A stretch of DNA of 64,000 nucleotides from Caballeronia sp. SL2Y3 (lineage in GTDB: Bacteria; Pseudomonadota; Gammaproteobacteria; Burkholderiales; Burkholderiaceae). Below are positions 45,038 through 54,298 of this stretch, piece by piece. The stretch lies in NCBI RefSeq assembly GCF_022879575.1, contig NZ_CP084261.1, positions 558,001 to 622,000 on the forward strand, read 5' to 3'. A model generated the notes under the pieces. The model made no database searches, was not told where the DNA came from, and worked only from the letters and a program-made list of their open reading frames with translations. The first letter of the stretch is position 1, and every line of letters begins with the position of its first letter. The translations under genes and the position numbers were made by a program.

Positions 45038-45155
45038 GGTGGTCCTCGTGACAAGGGGCGGAGACGGCAAGCTCCGCAGGCGGTTTATGTTGTCTTTCTA
45101 TACAGTTTCTATGCCAGTGTAGAATTGTCATAATTTCAATGGCTTACACAGCGTT
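45038..45155. promoter_or_regulatory. hmp-norR divergent control region
   Basis: This 118-bp AT-richer spacer separates hmp and norR. On the minus strand TGGCAT-N6-TGTA (about 45116-45101) loosely resembles a sigma-54 -24/-12 element, but the -12 GC is GT. No GGT-N7-ACC NorR box was found by eye. The region surely holds the promoters, but the exact sites are not resolved. Confidence 0.4.
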
Positions 45156-46745
45156 ATGGTCGATTCGACTCTGGTCCAAAAGACTGCCGATGTAGTCGCA
45201 ATGACTTCGCGCGTCCTCCTCGACGCCCTTGTGCCGCTTATCGAAGACCTGTCGCAGGACATTCCGGAGGCCGAGCGCTACCGCCGGCTGTTGAGCACGC
45301 TGCGCGCGCTTTTCCCGAGCGATGCCGCTGCGCTATTACGGCTCGACGGCGAAACGCTGGTGCCGCTCGCCATCGACGGTCTGTCGAGCGACACGCTCGG
45401 CCGGCGCTTTCTCGTGCGCGACCATCCGCGGTTCGCGCGCATTCTCGCGCGCGCCGAGCCGACGCGTTTTCCCGCACATTCCAGTCTCCCCGACCCCTAC
45501 GACGGCCTCGTCAAGCACGCGGGCGCGCACCTCGAAGTGCACGATTGCCTCGGCAGCCCGCTCTTTATCGGCGGACGTCCGTGGGGCGTGCTGACGCTCG
45601 ATGCGCTCGATCCCGCGCGCTTCGACGGCATCGACATGGCTTCGCTACAGGCATTCCTGAGTCTGACGGCGGCGACCGTGAGCGTCGCCGAACGCATTGA
45701 CCGGCTGGCGCGCACGAGCGAGGCGGAGCGGCAACGCGCGGAGGTGTACCGGCAGGCGAGCGGCCCGCGCCGCCGCGAGATGATCGGCAGCAGCGCGCCG
45801 CAGAGGCATTTGCTGGAAGAGATCGGCATCGTGGCGTCGAGCGACCTGACCGTGCTGATTACCGGCGAAACGGGCGTCGGCAAGGAACTGGTCGCCTCGG
45901 AGATTCACGCGCGTTCGCCGCGCGCCGACAAGCCGCTCGTGAGCCTCAACTGCGCGGCGCTACCGGATACGCTCGTCGAAAGCGAGCTCTTCGGACATGT
46001 GCGCGGGGCGTTCTCGGGCGCGTCGTCGGACCGGCGCGGCAAGTTCGAACTTGCGGACGGCGGCACGCTGTTCCTCGATGAAGTCGGCGAACTGCCGCTT
46101 GCCGTGCAAGCCAAGCTGCTGCGCGTGTTGCAGAACGGCCAGTTGCAGCGCATCGGCTCGGACAGCGAGCATCGCGTGGACGTGCGGCTGATCGCGGCAA
46201 CGAATCGCGATCTGGCCGAAGAAGTGCGCGGCGGACGTTTTCGCGCGGACCTGTATCACCGGCTGTCGGTGTATCCGCTCGTCGTGCCGCCGTTGCGCGA
46301 GCGTGGCCGCGACATCTTGCTGCTCGCAGGCTACTTCCTGGAGGAGAACCGGTCGCGGCTCGGCCTGTCGGGCCTGCGGCTTTCCGCCGATGCGCAGGCC
46401 GCGCTGCTTGCCTACCGTTGGCCGGGCAACGTGCGCGAACTGGAGCACCTGATCGGGCGAAGCGCGTTGAAGGCGCTCGCGGGCCATCGCGAACGGCCGC
46501 GCATTCTGACGCTGACCGCCGCGGACTTCGGCATCGGCGATACGGCGAGCATCGCGCCGCCCGCACCGGCCGAATCAGATGCGCCCGCTGCTGTCGGCTT
46601 GCGAGAAGCCGTCACTGCATACGAGCGCACGCTGGTTCTCGATGCGCTCGCGCGCAACCAGCAGAACTGGGCATCGACGGCGCGCGAGTTGGGGATCGAT
46701 CGGGCGAACCTGAACCGGCTCGCGCGACGCCTCGGGCTCAAATAG
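45156..46745 (+). CDS. norR: NO-responsive sigma-54 activator NorR
   Basis: NorR (529 aa) senses NO through non-heme iron in an N-terminal GAF domain (about residues 20-180). A central AAA+ domain has Walker A GETGVGKE and Walker [11 protein letters not shown], and a C-terminal Fis-type helix-turn-helix follows ([20 protein letters not shown]). The sigma-54-contact loop reads GAFSGA instead of GAFTGA. Its place opposite hmp shows the target. The start ATG 45156 lacks a good ribosome site. A proline/alanine-rich linker precedes the HTH. Confidence 0.93.
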   Translation: MVDSTLVQKTADVVAMTSRVLLDALVPLIEDLSQDIPEAERYRRLLSTLRALFPSDAAALLRLDGETLVPLAIDGLSSDTLGRRFLVRDHPRFARILARAEPTRFPAHSSLPDPYDGLVKHAGAHLEVHDCLGSPLFIGGRPWGVLTLDALDPARFDGIDMASLQAFLSLTAATVSVAERIDRLARTSEAERQRAEVYRQASGPRRREMIGSSAPQRHLLEEIGIVASSDLTVLITGETGVGKELVASEIHARSPRADKPLVSLNCAALPDTLVESELFGHVRGAFSGASSDRRGKFELADGGTLFLDEVGELPLAVQAKLLRVLQNGQLQRIGSDSEHRVDVRLIAATNRDLAEEVRGGRFRADLYHRLSVYPLVVPPLRERGRDILLLAGYFLEENRSRLGLSGLRLSADAQAALLAYRWPGNVRELEHLIGRSALKALAGHRERPRILTLTAADFGIGDTASIAPPAPAESDAPAAVGLREAVTAYERTLVLDALARNQQNWASTARELGIDRANLNRLARRLGLK

Positions 46746-47011
46746 TGAGCCCGAGTCTCGAAAAACGTGACGATCGCTGCAAAGCCACGTCCTAAGCACC
46801 ACAGAGACCGTCAACCGCTTGGTTGAGCATCTCGAAATAATGAACTTCTTTGACCAAACGCAAAGTTTTCTGCCGTCTTGTCACGCGCAGCGATCGCATG
46901 TATTGAGACAATCTCAGGGCTGGAGAAAACGAAGCGCGTCTCCTACCATCTGAAAAGCCAAGCACAGCCCGCCACCGGCAAGACCTTTAGCTTTGAAGAA
47001 AAGCGTCGCCG

Positions 47012-47037
47012 CCCATTGCATGCAACCCATTGCATGC
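47012..47037 (+). promoter_or_regulatory. Direct repeat pair CCCATTGCATGC in the cytochrome operon leader
   Basis: The 12-mer CCCATTGCATGC occurs at 47012-47023 and again at 47026-47037, a 14-base period; the first copy continues into a TTGCATGCAA palindrome. It lies 50-75 bases before the first gene of the oxidase operon. A second symmetric element, TGAGA-CAA-TCTCA, lies near 46904-46916. These are candidate operators in the 340-bp gap 46746-47085, which holds no gene. Confidence 0.45.
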
Positions 47038-47085
47038 GACCGGCCGCGCGTCCAAACGAAAACGGCAACCTGAAACGGGGGATAC

Positions 47086-47808
47086 GTGGGAAACGTGGCT
47101 CAGCGCAGCGCCTTGTTCCTGATTTCGGCGCTCTTCACGTTCTGCGGCATCGATGCGTGCGCCGCGGACGCGCCTCTCGAACGCGCGCCCGACACCATGC
47201 AGGCGCGCGTCATGGGTTGCGCCGCGTGCCACGGCGCGCACGGCGAGGGCACGGACAACGATTACTTTCCGCGCCTCTCCGGCAAGCCCGCCGGTTATCT
47301 GTACAACCAACTGCTCGCGTTTCGCGACGGCCGGCGCAAGTATCCGCCGATGAACTACCTGCTGGCGTACTTGCCCGACGCGTATCTCAAAGAGATCGCC
47401 GATTATTTCGCCGCCGAGCGCCCGCCGTTCCCGCCGCCGTCCGCCGTCACCGTCGATGCAAAGACGCTCGATCTCGGCAAGACGCTCGTCATGAAGGGCG
47501 ATGCCTCGGGCAAGGTGCCGGCGTGCGTCAGTTGCCACGGCGCGTCGATGACCGGCATGGAGCCGGCGATTCCCGGCTTGCTCGGCCTGCACGCGGACTA
47601 CATCAGCGCGCAACTCGGCGCGTGGCGCTACGGCACGCGCTCGACCATCGCGCCGGACTGCATGCGGCAGGTCGCCCAGCTTCTGAGCGAGCGGGACATC
47701 ACCGCGATCTCCGCCTATCTGGCTTCGCTGCCCGCGCCGGCCAATCCGACGCCTGTCGCCGCCGGCTCGCTGAAGATGCCGCTCGCGTGCGGCAGCGTCC
47801 AACACTAG
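47086..47808 (+). CDS. Diheme cytochrome c (c4-like)
   Basis: This 240-aa secreted cytochrome has two CxxCH heme sites: CAACH in VMGCAACHGAHGEG and CVSCH in PACVSCHGASMTGMEP. An N-terminal signal peptide (FLISALFTFCGIDACA) exports it. The pattern YLYNQLLAFRDGRRKYPPMN is typical of c4-type electron carriers. The start is GTG 47086 (a second GTG lies three codons later). It opens the oxidase gene cluster and probably donates electrons to the ba3-type oxidase, which is inferred from context. Confidence 0.88.
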   Translation: MGNVAQRSALFLISALFTFCGIDACAADAPLERAPDTMQARVMGCAACHGAHGEGTDNDYFPRLSGKPAGYLYNQLLAFRDGRRKYPPMNYLLAYLPDAYLKEIADYFAAERPPFPPPSAVTVDAKTLDLGKTLVMKGDASGKVPACVSCHGASMTGMEPAIPGLLGLHADYISAQLGAWRYGTRSTIAPDCMRQVAQLLSERDITAISAYLASLPAPANPTPVAAGSLKMPLACGSVQH

Positions 47809-47819
47809 CGAGGGCCGAC

Positions 47820-49088
47820 GTGCTTCGTTTCAACCAACTTGGGGCGCTTGCCGTAGCGGTCTTCTTCGCGGCGTGCGCCGTGCCGGCCGGCAGCGCGCTC
47901 GCGCAGTCGAAGAGCGCCGATGCCGACACCGTCAAGCGCGGCGAGTATCTGGCGCGCGCGGGCGATTGCATCGCGTGTCATACGCTGCCGGCGGGCAAGA
48001 CCTTCGGCGGCGGCCGTCCGATGGACACGCCGTTCGGCACGCTCTACACGCCGAATATCTCATCGGACAAGGAAACGGGCCTGGGTTCATGGACCGCCGA
48101 CGAGTTCTACAACATGATGCACACGGGCCGCTCGCGCGACGGCTCCTTGCTGTATCCGGCCATGCCGTTCGCGTCGTACACAAAGGTCACGCGCGCCGAT
48201 TCGGATGCCATCTACGCGTTTCTGATGTCCACGCCGCCCGTGCATCAGCCGAACCGTCAGCACGAGTTGCGTTTCCCGTTCAACCGGCGCGAGCTGCTGA
48301 TCGGCTGGCGGTCGCTGTTCTTCAAGCAGGGCGAGTATCAGCCCGATCCGAAGCAGTCCGTCGAATGGAATCGCGGCGCGTATCTGGTCGAAGGTCTCGG
48401 CCATTGCTCGATGTGCCATACCGCGATCAACGCGCTCGGCGGCAACGTCAGCTCGAAGGCGTTCGAGGGCGGCCTCATTCCGATTCAGAACTGGTACGCG
48501 CCGTCGCTCACGTCGAACAAGGAAGCGGGACTCGGCAACTGGGGCATGGACGACATCGTCGGCTTGCTGCATGCAGGCGTCTCCGACCGCGGCGCGGTAT
48601 ACGGCCCGATGGCCGAAGTCGTCTACGACAGCTTGCAGTATCTGAGCGAAGACGACGTGCGCGCGATGGCCGTCTATCTGAAGGCGCTGCCCGCGCGCGC
48701 CGGCGACAAGTCCGAGCCGCCGACGCAGGCCGTGGTCGAGCAGCGCACGAGTCTCTCGCCGCTCGGCAAGAAGATCTACGACGCCCAATGCGCCGTGTGT
48801 CACGCCGCGCAGGGGCAGGGCAAGCCACCGCACTTTCCGCCGCTCGCGAACAACCAGTCGATCGTGATGAGTTCCGCGGTCAACCCGATTCGCATGGTGC
48901 TCAATGGCGGCTATCCGCCGGGCACATTCAAGAATCCGAAGCCCTATGGCATGCCGCCGTTCGCGCAATCGCTGTCGGACGTGGAAGTGGCCGCCGTGGT
49001 CACGTATATCCGCACGACGTGGGGCAATAACGGCGCGCCGGTCTCCGTGAAGGAAGTCAACGAACTGCGCTCGGCGCCCCTTTACTAG
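47820..49088 (+). CDS. Triheme cytochrome c (alcohol dehydrogenase cytochrome-subunit type)
   Basis: This 422-aa secreted protein has three CxxCH sites: GDCIACHTLP near residue 50, GHCSMCHTA near 200 and AQCAVCHAAQ near 325. The architecture and blocks such as TFGGGRPMDTPFGTLYTPNIS and YPAMPFASYTKVTRADSDA match the membrane-bound alcohol/gluconate dehydrogenase cytochrome subunits. No dehydrogenase gene is nearby, so here it probably acts as an electron carrier toward the oxidase. The start GTG 47820 follows GAGGG; the signal peptide ends near SALAQ. Confidence 0.88.
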   Translation: MLRFNQLGALAVAVFFAACAVPAGSALAQSKSADADTVKRGEYLARAGDCIACHTLPAGKTFGGGRPMDTPFGTLYTPNISSDKETGLGSWTADEFYNMMHTGRSRDGSLLYPAMPFASYTKVTRADSDAIYAFLMSTPPVHQPNRQHELRFPFNRRELLIGWRSLFFKQGEYQPDPKQSVEWNRGAYLVEGLGHCSMCHTAINALGGNVSSKAFEGGLIPIQNWYAPSLTSNKEAGLGNWGMDDIVGLLHAGVSDRGAVYGPMAEVVYDSLQYLSEDDVRAMAVYLKALPARAGDKSEPPTQAVVEQRTSLSPLGKKIYDAQCAVCHAAQGQGKPPHFPPLANNQSIVMSSAVNPIRMVLNGGYPPGTFKNPKPYGMPPFAQSLSDVEVAAVVTYIRTTWGNNGAPVSVKEVNELRSAPLY

Positions 49089-49101
49089 TCTAGACACGAC
49101 C

Positions 49102-49260
49102 ATGAACGACGATCCGAACGAAGACGCAAGACTCGACGAAATCGTGCGCAGCGGGCCGGGCGGGGCGCTCGCGCTCGCGGGCATCGCGACGGCCATTGTG
49201 ATCGGCAGCTGGTTTGTCTTTTACTTTGCCGTGTTCCTGCCTCGCGGCGTGATCCAGTGA
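49102..49260 (+). CDS. Small single-helix membrane protein of the oxidase cluster, 52 aa
   Basis: This short gene lies between the triheme cytochrome and oxidase subunit II. The N-terminus is acidic (NDDPNEDARLDEIV) and is followed by one membrane helix containing AIVIGSWFVFYFAVFLPRGV. Size, position 18 bases before the subunit II ATG and topology recall the one-helix subunit IIa of ba3 oxidases or small assembly peptides. It is too short for automatic gene calling to be reliable but composition and spacing support it. Confidence 0.7.
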   Translation: MNDDPNEDARLDEIVRSGPGGALALAGIATAIVIGSWFVFYFAVFLPRGVIQ

Positions 49261-49278
49261 CTCATTGAGCAGCGTTAT

Positions 49279-49845
49279 ATGGCCATCAATCCAGGTTCAC
49301 ATGAAGTCGCGGAGCGCGTCGAGAAACGCTGGGCGATGCTCGTGCTCGCCATCGTCGCCGTGCTGGTCGCGATGGTGGTCTACACCGGCCTGCACTGGGC
49401 GATGATGCCGCCCTCGCGCGTCGAGACCGTGCGGCCCGAAACGCTGCACGTGTCCGGCGAATTCGTCGAAAGCAATCTCGGCACGGCGCCCGAGGCCGAC
49501 GGCTCGGTGACGGTGCGCGTCGTCGCGCAGCAGTACTCGTTCACGCCGCAATGCCTGCTCGTGCCGGCAGGCGTGCCGGTCACGTTCCGCGCGACGAGTT
49601 CCGATGTCGTGCACGGCTTTCTCATCACGAAGACCAATATCAATTCGATGCTGGAGCCGGGCTATGTCTCGACCTTCAAGACCACGTTCGACGAACCCGG
49701 CGACCATCTGATGCCCTGCCACGAGTTCTGCGGCGTCGGGCACCATGGCATGTGGGCGCATGTGAAGGTCATCGATCGCGCCGAATTCATGCAGATGGCC
49801 GACAAGCTGCCGGCCAATTCGCGGAGACTGTCCTGTGTTAAATAG
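49279..49845 (+). CDS. ba3-type cytochrome c oxidase subunit II
   Basis: This 188-aa subunit has one N-terminal membrane helix (about residues 18-38) and a CuA cupredoxin domain. The copper ligands are all present: His 112 (VVHGF), Cys 147, Glu 149, Cys 151, His 155 and Met 158 (CHEFCGVGHHGM). Having only one helix fits the B-type (ba3) family rather than aa3. Its last bases overlap the subunit I start by eleven. Confidence 0.92.
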   Translation: MAINPGSHEVAERVEKRWAMLVLAIVAVLVAMVVYTGLHWAMMPPSRVETVRPETLHVSGEFVESNLGTAPEADGSVTVRVVAQQYSFTPQCLLVPAGVPVTFRATSSDVVHGFLITKTNINSMLEPGYVSTFKTTFDEPGDHLMPCHEFCGVGHHGMWAHVKVIDRAEFMQMADKLPANSRRLSCVK

Positions 49846-51460
49846 CAAGCGCCTTATCCTCGCGCACTTCTGGCTTGCGTTCGCGGCCTTCGGCGTCGCG
49901 CTGTTGCTCGGCGCCTGGCAGATGTTCGCGCGCAGTCCGCTGTACATCGGACTGCAAAATCCCGAGATCTACTATCGCTCCGTGACGGCTCACGGCTCCG
50001 CGATGGGCTACGTGTTCCCGACGCTCATCGCGATGGGCTTCGGCTACGCGGTGAGCGAGCTTGCGCTCAAGCGCGCTCTCGTGGGCGTGCGCTGGGCGTG
50101 GCTCGGCTTCTGGCTGGTCGCGGTCGGTTCGGTTATGGCGATGATTCCGGTCGCGATGGGCCTGGCCTCCGTGCTCTACACCTTCTATCCGCCGATGATC
50201 GGCAACGCGTTCTACTATCTCGGCGTGGTGCTGGTGGTGGTCGGATCGTGGATCTGGGTCGCGCTGATGTCGGTGAATCTGCACGCATGGAAGCGCGACA
50301 ACCCCGGCAAGACCGTGCCGCTGCCGATGTTCGCGACCGTCGCGGGCGCGTATCTGTGGGGCTGGACGGCGGTGGGCGCGGCCATCGAAGTGTTGTTCAT
50401 GATCCTGCCGGTGGCGATCGGATGGAAGAGCACCATCGACGCCGGTCTCGCCCGCGTCTTCTTCTCATGGACGCTGCACGCTATCGTCTATTTCTGGCTG
50501 ATGCCCGCGTATATCGCGTATTACACGATCATCCCGCGCGCCATCGGCGGGCGTCTGTATAGCGACGCGATGGCGCGCATCTCGTTCATCCTGTTCCTCG
50601 TGGTGTCGATGCCGATCGGCATTCACCATCTGTTCGCCGATCCGCAAGTGGGCTCGGGCTTCAAGTTCATGCATTCGGTGTTCACCGCGCTCGTCGCCGT
50701 GCCGACGCTTCTGACCGTGTTCACCATCTGCGCGTCGGTGGAGATCGCGGCGCGGCTGCGCGGCGGCCGCGGCGCGCTCGGCTGGATTCGCGCGCTGCCA
50801 TGGGACAACCCGATGATGCTCGCCGTCGCGTTTTCATTCGTGATGCTCGGCTTCGGCGGAGCGGGCGGTCTCATCAACATGAGTTACCAGCTGGATTCGA
50901 CCGTGCACAACACGCAATGGGTCACGGGCCATTTCCATCTGATTTTCGCGGGCGCGATCGTCATCATGTACTTCGCTATCGCTTACGACCTGTGGCCGCA
51001 TCTCACCGGCCGCGCGCTGCGTGACGTGAAGCTCATGCGCTGGCAGTTATGGCTGTGGTTCATCGGCATGATCGTGCTGACGTTCCCGTGGCACTACACC
51101 GGTATTCTCGGCATGCCGCGACGCATGGCGTTCTACGATTACAGCGATCCGCAGATCGCGGCGCAGGCGGCTTCCGTGGTGACATCGACCATCGGCGGGT
51201 TCATTCTGGTCGTGTCCGCCATTCTGTTCTTCGTCGTGCTGATACGGGCGCACGGCGCGCCGCGCGTGAGCGTCGAAGAGTTCCGCTTCAGCCGCGCGGT
51301 GCACGAGCCGCGCACCGTTCCGGTCGCGCTGAACAGCTTCGGGCTGTGGATCGCGCTGATGATCGGCCTCACGCTCGTGAACTACGGCTATCCGATCGCG
51401 CAGCTCGTGGCGCGCTCCGATACCTCCGTGCCGGCGGTTCCCATCGGAGCGCAGCGATGA
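49835..51460 (+). CDS. ba3-type (B family) cytochrome c oxidase subunit I
   Basis: This 541-aa heme-copper oxidase subunit has about 13-14 helices. Ligands visible are His 53 (TAHGSAMGY) and His 368 for the low-spin heme, His 366 for heme a3, and His 215 with the cross-linking Tyr 219 (LHAIVYFW) and His 264/265 (IHHLFADP) for CuB. The HxxxY spacing and lack of the D-channel NxxxxD pattern suit the ba3 class. The start GTG 49835 has GCGGAG nine bases before it and overlaps subunit II. It reduces O2 to water while pumping protons. Confidence 0.93.
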   Translation: MLNSKRLILAHFWLAFAAFGVALLLGAWQMFARSPLYIGLQNPEIYYRSVTAHGSAMGYVFPTLIAMGFGYAVSELALKRALVGVRWAWLGFWLVAVGSVMAMIPVAMGLASVLYTFYPPMIGNAFYYLGVVLVVVGSWIWVALMSVNLHAWKRDNPGKTVPLPMFATVAGAYLWGWTAVGAAIEVLFMILPVAIGWKSTIDAGLARVFFSWTLHAIVYFWLMPAYIAYYTIIPRAIGGRLYSDAMARISFILFLVVSMPIGIHHLFADPQVGSGFKFMHSVFTALVAVPTLLTVFTICASVEIAARLRGGRGALGWIRALPWDNPMMLAVAFSFVMLGFGGAGGLINMSYQLDSTVHNTQWVTGHFHLIFAGAIVIMYFAIAYDLWPHLTGRALRDVKLMRWQLWLWFIGMIVLTFPWHYTGILGMPRRMAFYDYSDPQIAAQAASVVTSTIGGFILVVSAILFFVVLIRAHGAPRVSVEEFRFSRAVHEPRTVPVALNSFGLWIALMIGLTLVNYGYPIAQLVARSDTSVPAVPIGAQR

Positions 51461-52260
51461 GCGAGGAACGCCTCTTCACCTTCCGCAACCGCTGGTTCGC
51501 GACGAGCGTGATCGGTACGGTCGGCATCGCGGCGGTATCGGCGCTGATCGGCTTCGTGTGGCTGCCGTCCGCCCAGCGCGATGCCTCGTTCACCGGCGTG
51601 TGGAACGCCATCTGCAGCGCGGCGGGCGTGCCGCGCGCATGGTACAGCGGTGACACGACCGTGCAGCCGACAATCAAGCTGTCCGCCGTCGAAGTCACGC
51701 CGCAAATGCTCGCGCACGCGAGCGCGAACTCCATCGGGCGCGGCGCGACGCTCGCCCTGCGCTGCACGATGTGTCACGGCGAACGCGGCATGAGCGAAGC
51801 GAATTCGCCCAATCTCGCGGGGCAGTATGCGTCGGTCATCTACAAGCAGTTGATGGATTTTCAGACGGGCGCGCGCACCAATGCCGTGATGTCGCCGATG
51901 GCCGCGAACCTGAGCGACCAGGACATGCGCGATCTCGCCGCCTACTACGCGAGCCTGCCGAGGCCGCCCGCGCAGCGCAAGGTCAGCGATTCGCTCGCGC
52001 CGGGCATCGTCTCCCACGGCGCGCCGATGCGCAATGTCGCGCCGTGCGCGGCGTGTCACGGCGGGATCGACAACAAGGCGGGCAGTCCGTGGATCGACGG
52101 CTTGCCGGCGGCGTACACGAAGGCGCAACTGATCGCGTTCGCCAACGGCACGCGCACCAACGACATCAACGAAGTCATGCGCAACGTCGCGCGCAACATG
52201 ACGCCGGAGGAGATCGACGCCGCGTCCGCGTATTACGCGCGCGAGTTGAACAAGCAGTAG
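51457..52260 (+). CDS. Membrane-anchored diheme cytochrome c (c4-like)
   Basis: This 267-aa protein has an N-terminal membrane anchor (FATSVIGTVGIAAVSALIGFV) and two hemes: CTMCH (about residue 106) and CAACH (about 199). MSPMAANLSDQDMRDLAAYYASLP repeats the c4 pattern. The ATG overlaps the subunit I TGA (ATGA), so it is an integral member of the oxidase operon and probably the direct electron donor. Confidence 0.9.
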   Translation: MSEERLFTFRNRWFATSVIGTVGIAAVSALIGFVWLPSAQRDASFTGVWNAICSAAGVPRAWYSGDTTVQPTIKLSAVEVTPQMLAHASANSIGRGATLALRCTMCHGERGMSEANSPNLAGQYASVIYKQLMDFQTGARTNAVMSPMAANLSDQDMRDLAAYYASLPRPPAQRKVSDSLAPGIVSHGAPMRNVAPCAACHGGIDNKAGSPWIDGLPAAYTKAQLIAFANGTRTNDINEVMRNVARNMTPEEIDAASAYYARELNKQ

Positions 52261-52382
52261 GCCGCAGCGCGGAATCGCCGCCCTGGGCGCAGGGGCTTCG
52301 TTGCCGCGCCCGGATGCTTTCTGTATCGTGGACCGTTGAATGCTGGCAACGCAGGACAGCCGGCACAACGGAAGACGACTAC

Positions 52383-53444
52383 ATGAACGCATCGGGCAGC
52401 ACCATTCAGACGGATGTATTGATCATCGGCGCGGGGCCCGTGGGCCTTTTCGCCGCATTCGAGGCGGGCGTCCTCGGGCTCTCGTGTCATATCGTGGATG
52501 CGCTCGGGCGTATCGGCGGCCAATGCATCGAGCTCTATCCCGACAAACCGATCTACGACATCCCCGCGATTCCCTCGTGCACCGCGCGGGAACTGGTCGA
52601 CCGGCTTCTCACGCAGATCCGCCCGTTCGACGTGCCGATTCATCTCGACCAGCGCGTGCAGTCCGTCGAACAGCGCGACGATCAACGCTGGACGGTGCGC
52701 ACAGAACAAGGCATGACCTTCGATGTCGCCGCCATTCTGATCGCGGCGGGCAACGGCGCGTTCGTGCCGCAGCGTTTGCAATTGCCGGAAGCAGCGGCGC
52801 TCGAAGGACGCGACGTGCTCTATAGCGTCGCGCGCATCGCGGATTTTCAGGACCGCGAGGTCGTGATCGCGGGCGGCGGCGATTCCGCGCTGGATTGGGC
52901 GAACGCGCTTGCGGGCGTCGCGCGCAAGTTGACGCTCGTGCATCGGCGCAACGGCTTTTCGGCGGCGGCGGCCTCCGTCGCGGCGATGAAGGCGAAGGTC
53001 GAGGCGGGCGAGATGAACTTCGTCGTCGGCATGATCGATTCGCTCGACGCGCCCGATGGCGCGCTGCGCGGCGTGCGCATCAAGCACGTCGAAGGCACGA
53101 CGGATCTCGCGGCGGACAAGCTCATCGTGCTGTACGGACTCGTCGCGGATCTCGGGCCGATCGCCGGCTGGAATCTCGACGTGCGCGGCGGGCGCATCGA
53201 AGTGGATACGTCGAACTACGAATCGTCGCGGCCGGGCATTTTCGCGGTCGGCGATATCGCGAACTATCCGAACAAGCAGAAGCTGATTCTCTCGGGCTTT
53301 CACGAAGCGTCGCTCGCGTTGCGCAAGGCTTATTCGTACGCGTACCCGGACAAGAAGCGCACGCACATCCATTCGAGCTACGACGCGAAGCTCGCCGAGC
53401 GCGTGCAGGCCAGTGCAACGGACGCCTCGCATCCCGCGGGCTGA
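52383..53444 (+). CDS. Ferredoxin/flavodoxin-NADP+ reductase (thioredoxin-reductase-like type)
   Basis: This 353-aa FAD/NAD(P) protein has the FAD site VLIIGAGPVGLFAAFEAGVL, the NADP site VVIAGGGDSALDWANALAG near 160, and the late FAD contact PGIFAVGDIANYPNKQKLIL. There is no CxxC redox pair as in thioredoxin reductase, so it belongs to the TrxR-like ferredoxin reductases (YumC type). It starts 120 bp after the oxidase operon. A partner ferredoxin is not encoded here. Confidence 0.9.
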   Translation: MNASGSTIQTDVLIIGAGPVGLFAAFEAGVLGLSCHIVDALGRIGGQCIELYPDKPIYDIPAIPSCTARELVDRLLTQIRPFDVPIHLDQRVQSVEQRDDQRWTVRTEQGMTFDVAAILIAAGNGAFVPQRLQLPEAAALEGRDVLYSVARIADFQDREVVIAGGGDSALDWANALAGVARKLTLVHRRNGFSAAAASVAAMKAKVEAGEMNFVVGMIDSLDAPDGALRGVRIKHVEGTTDLAADKLIVLYGLVADLGPIAGWNLDVRGGRIEVDTSNYESSRPGIFAVGDIANYPNKQKLILSGFHEASLALRKAYSYAYPDKKRTHIHSSYDAKLAERVQASATDASHPAG

Positions 53445-53474
53445 CGGCAAGCGCGCCGGAACGCGGAGAGCAGG

Positions 53475-54185
53475 GTGATCGGGCGAATCATCCGCTGGGT
53501 GATGCTGCTTGCGTTCGTCGCGGCGCTGGTGCTGGCGTACGGCGTGTACACGCGACGCATCGCCGTGCCGGAACGCTACGATCCGTTCGCGCCGCTCGAC
53601 GTGCGCGCGCCGCGCGGCCCGCTGACCGAATTCAAGCTCTGGCGCACGACCCGCGACCCGCAACTCTGCGATGCCGCGCTCGCGCAATCGGGCCTTCAGT
53701 ATCGGCCGATGGCGGACGCGTCCGGGCCGGGCGGCTGCGAACTGACGAACGTCGTGCGCGTCACCCAATCGGACGACGTGCGCTTCAGCGCGCCGTTTCT
53801 CGCCACGTGTCCACTCGCGCTCGGCATCGCGTTCTTCGAGCATCAGTATCTGCAACCCGCCGCCATCGACATGTACGGCGAGCGCGTGACGCGCATCGAG
53901 CATGTCGGCAGCTACGCGTGCCGCAACGTGAATCATCAGAAGGACGCGGGGCTGAGTCAGCATGCGAGCGCCAACGCCATCGACCTGACCGGCTTCGTGC
54001 TCGCCAACGGCCGGCGCATCACGCTCGCGCGCTGGGAAGACACCGCGTCGCCCGATGCCGCGTTTCTGCGCCGCGTTCACGACGGCGCGTGCCGTTCGTT
54101 CGACACCACGCTCGGGCCGGACTACAACGCGTTGCACAAGACGCATTTTCACGTCGACATGGGCCCGTATCGCATCTGCCGCTAA
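53475..54185 (+). CDS. Extensin-like C-terminal domain protein
   Basis: This 236-aa protein has an N-terminal membrane anchor (WVMLLAFVAALVLAYGVY) and an extracytoplasmic extensin-like domain. Typical blocks are FLATCPLALGIAFFEHQYLQP, RIEHVGSYACRN, SQHASANAIDLTGFVLANG and THFHVDMGPYRICR; the histidine/aspartate pattern resembles D-Ala-D-Ala peptidase-like folds. Function is not established. The start is GTG 53475 with GGAGAG upstream. Confidence 0.85.
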   Translation: MIGRIIRWVMLLAFVAALVLAYGVYTRRIAVPERYDPFAPLDVRAPRGPLTEFKLWRTTRDPQLCDAALAQSGLQYRPMADASGPGGCELTNVVRVTQSDDVRFSAPFLATCPLALGIAFFEHQYLQPAAIDMYGERVTRIEHVGSYACRNVNHQKDAGLSQHASANAIDLTGFVLANGRRITLARWEDTASPDAAFLRRVHDGACRSFDTTLGPDYNALHKTHFHVDMGPYRICR

Positions 54186-54298
54186 TGCACGCGCGAGTCG
54201 GATTCCAACGTGAGGTTCGCTAGAATCGAAATGAACGCGGCGTGCGTCATGCGATGCGCGCCGTCCGCATTTCATCTCCTACCGGAAGGAAAGAGCGC

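Noticed and set aside
45100-45117. Sigma-54 promoter for hmp
   Set aside because: TGGCA is present, but the -12 element lacks GC and no NorR box was found, so it was not listed as a defined promoter.
52233-54275. 680-codon minus-strand open frame
   Set aside because: It is a composition artefact opposite the ferredoxin reductase and extensin-like genes, with no domain.
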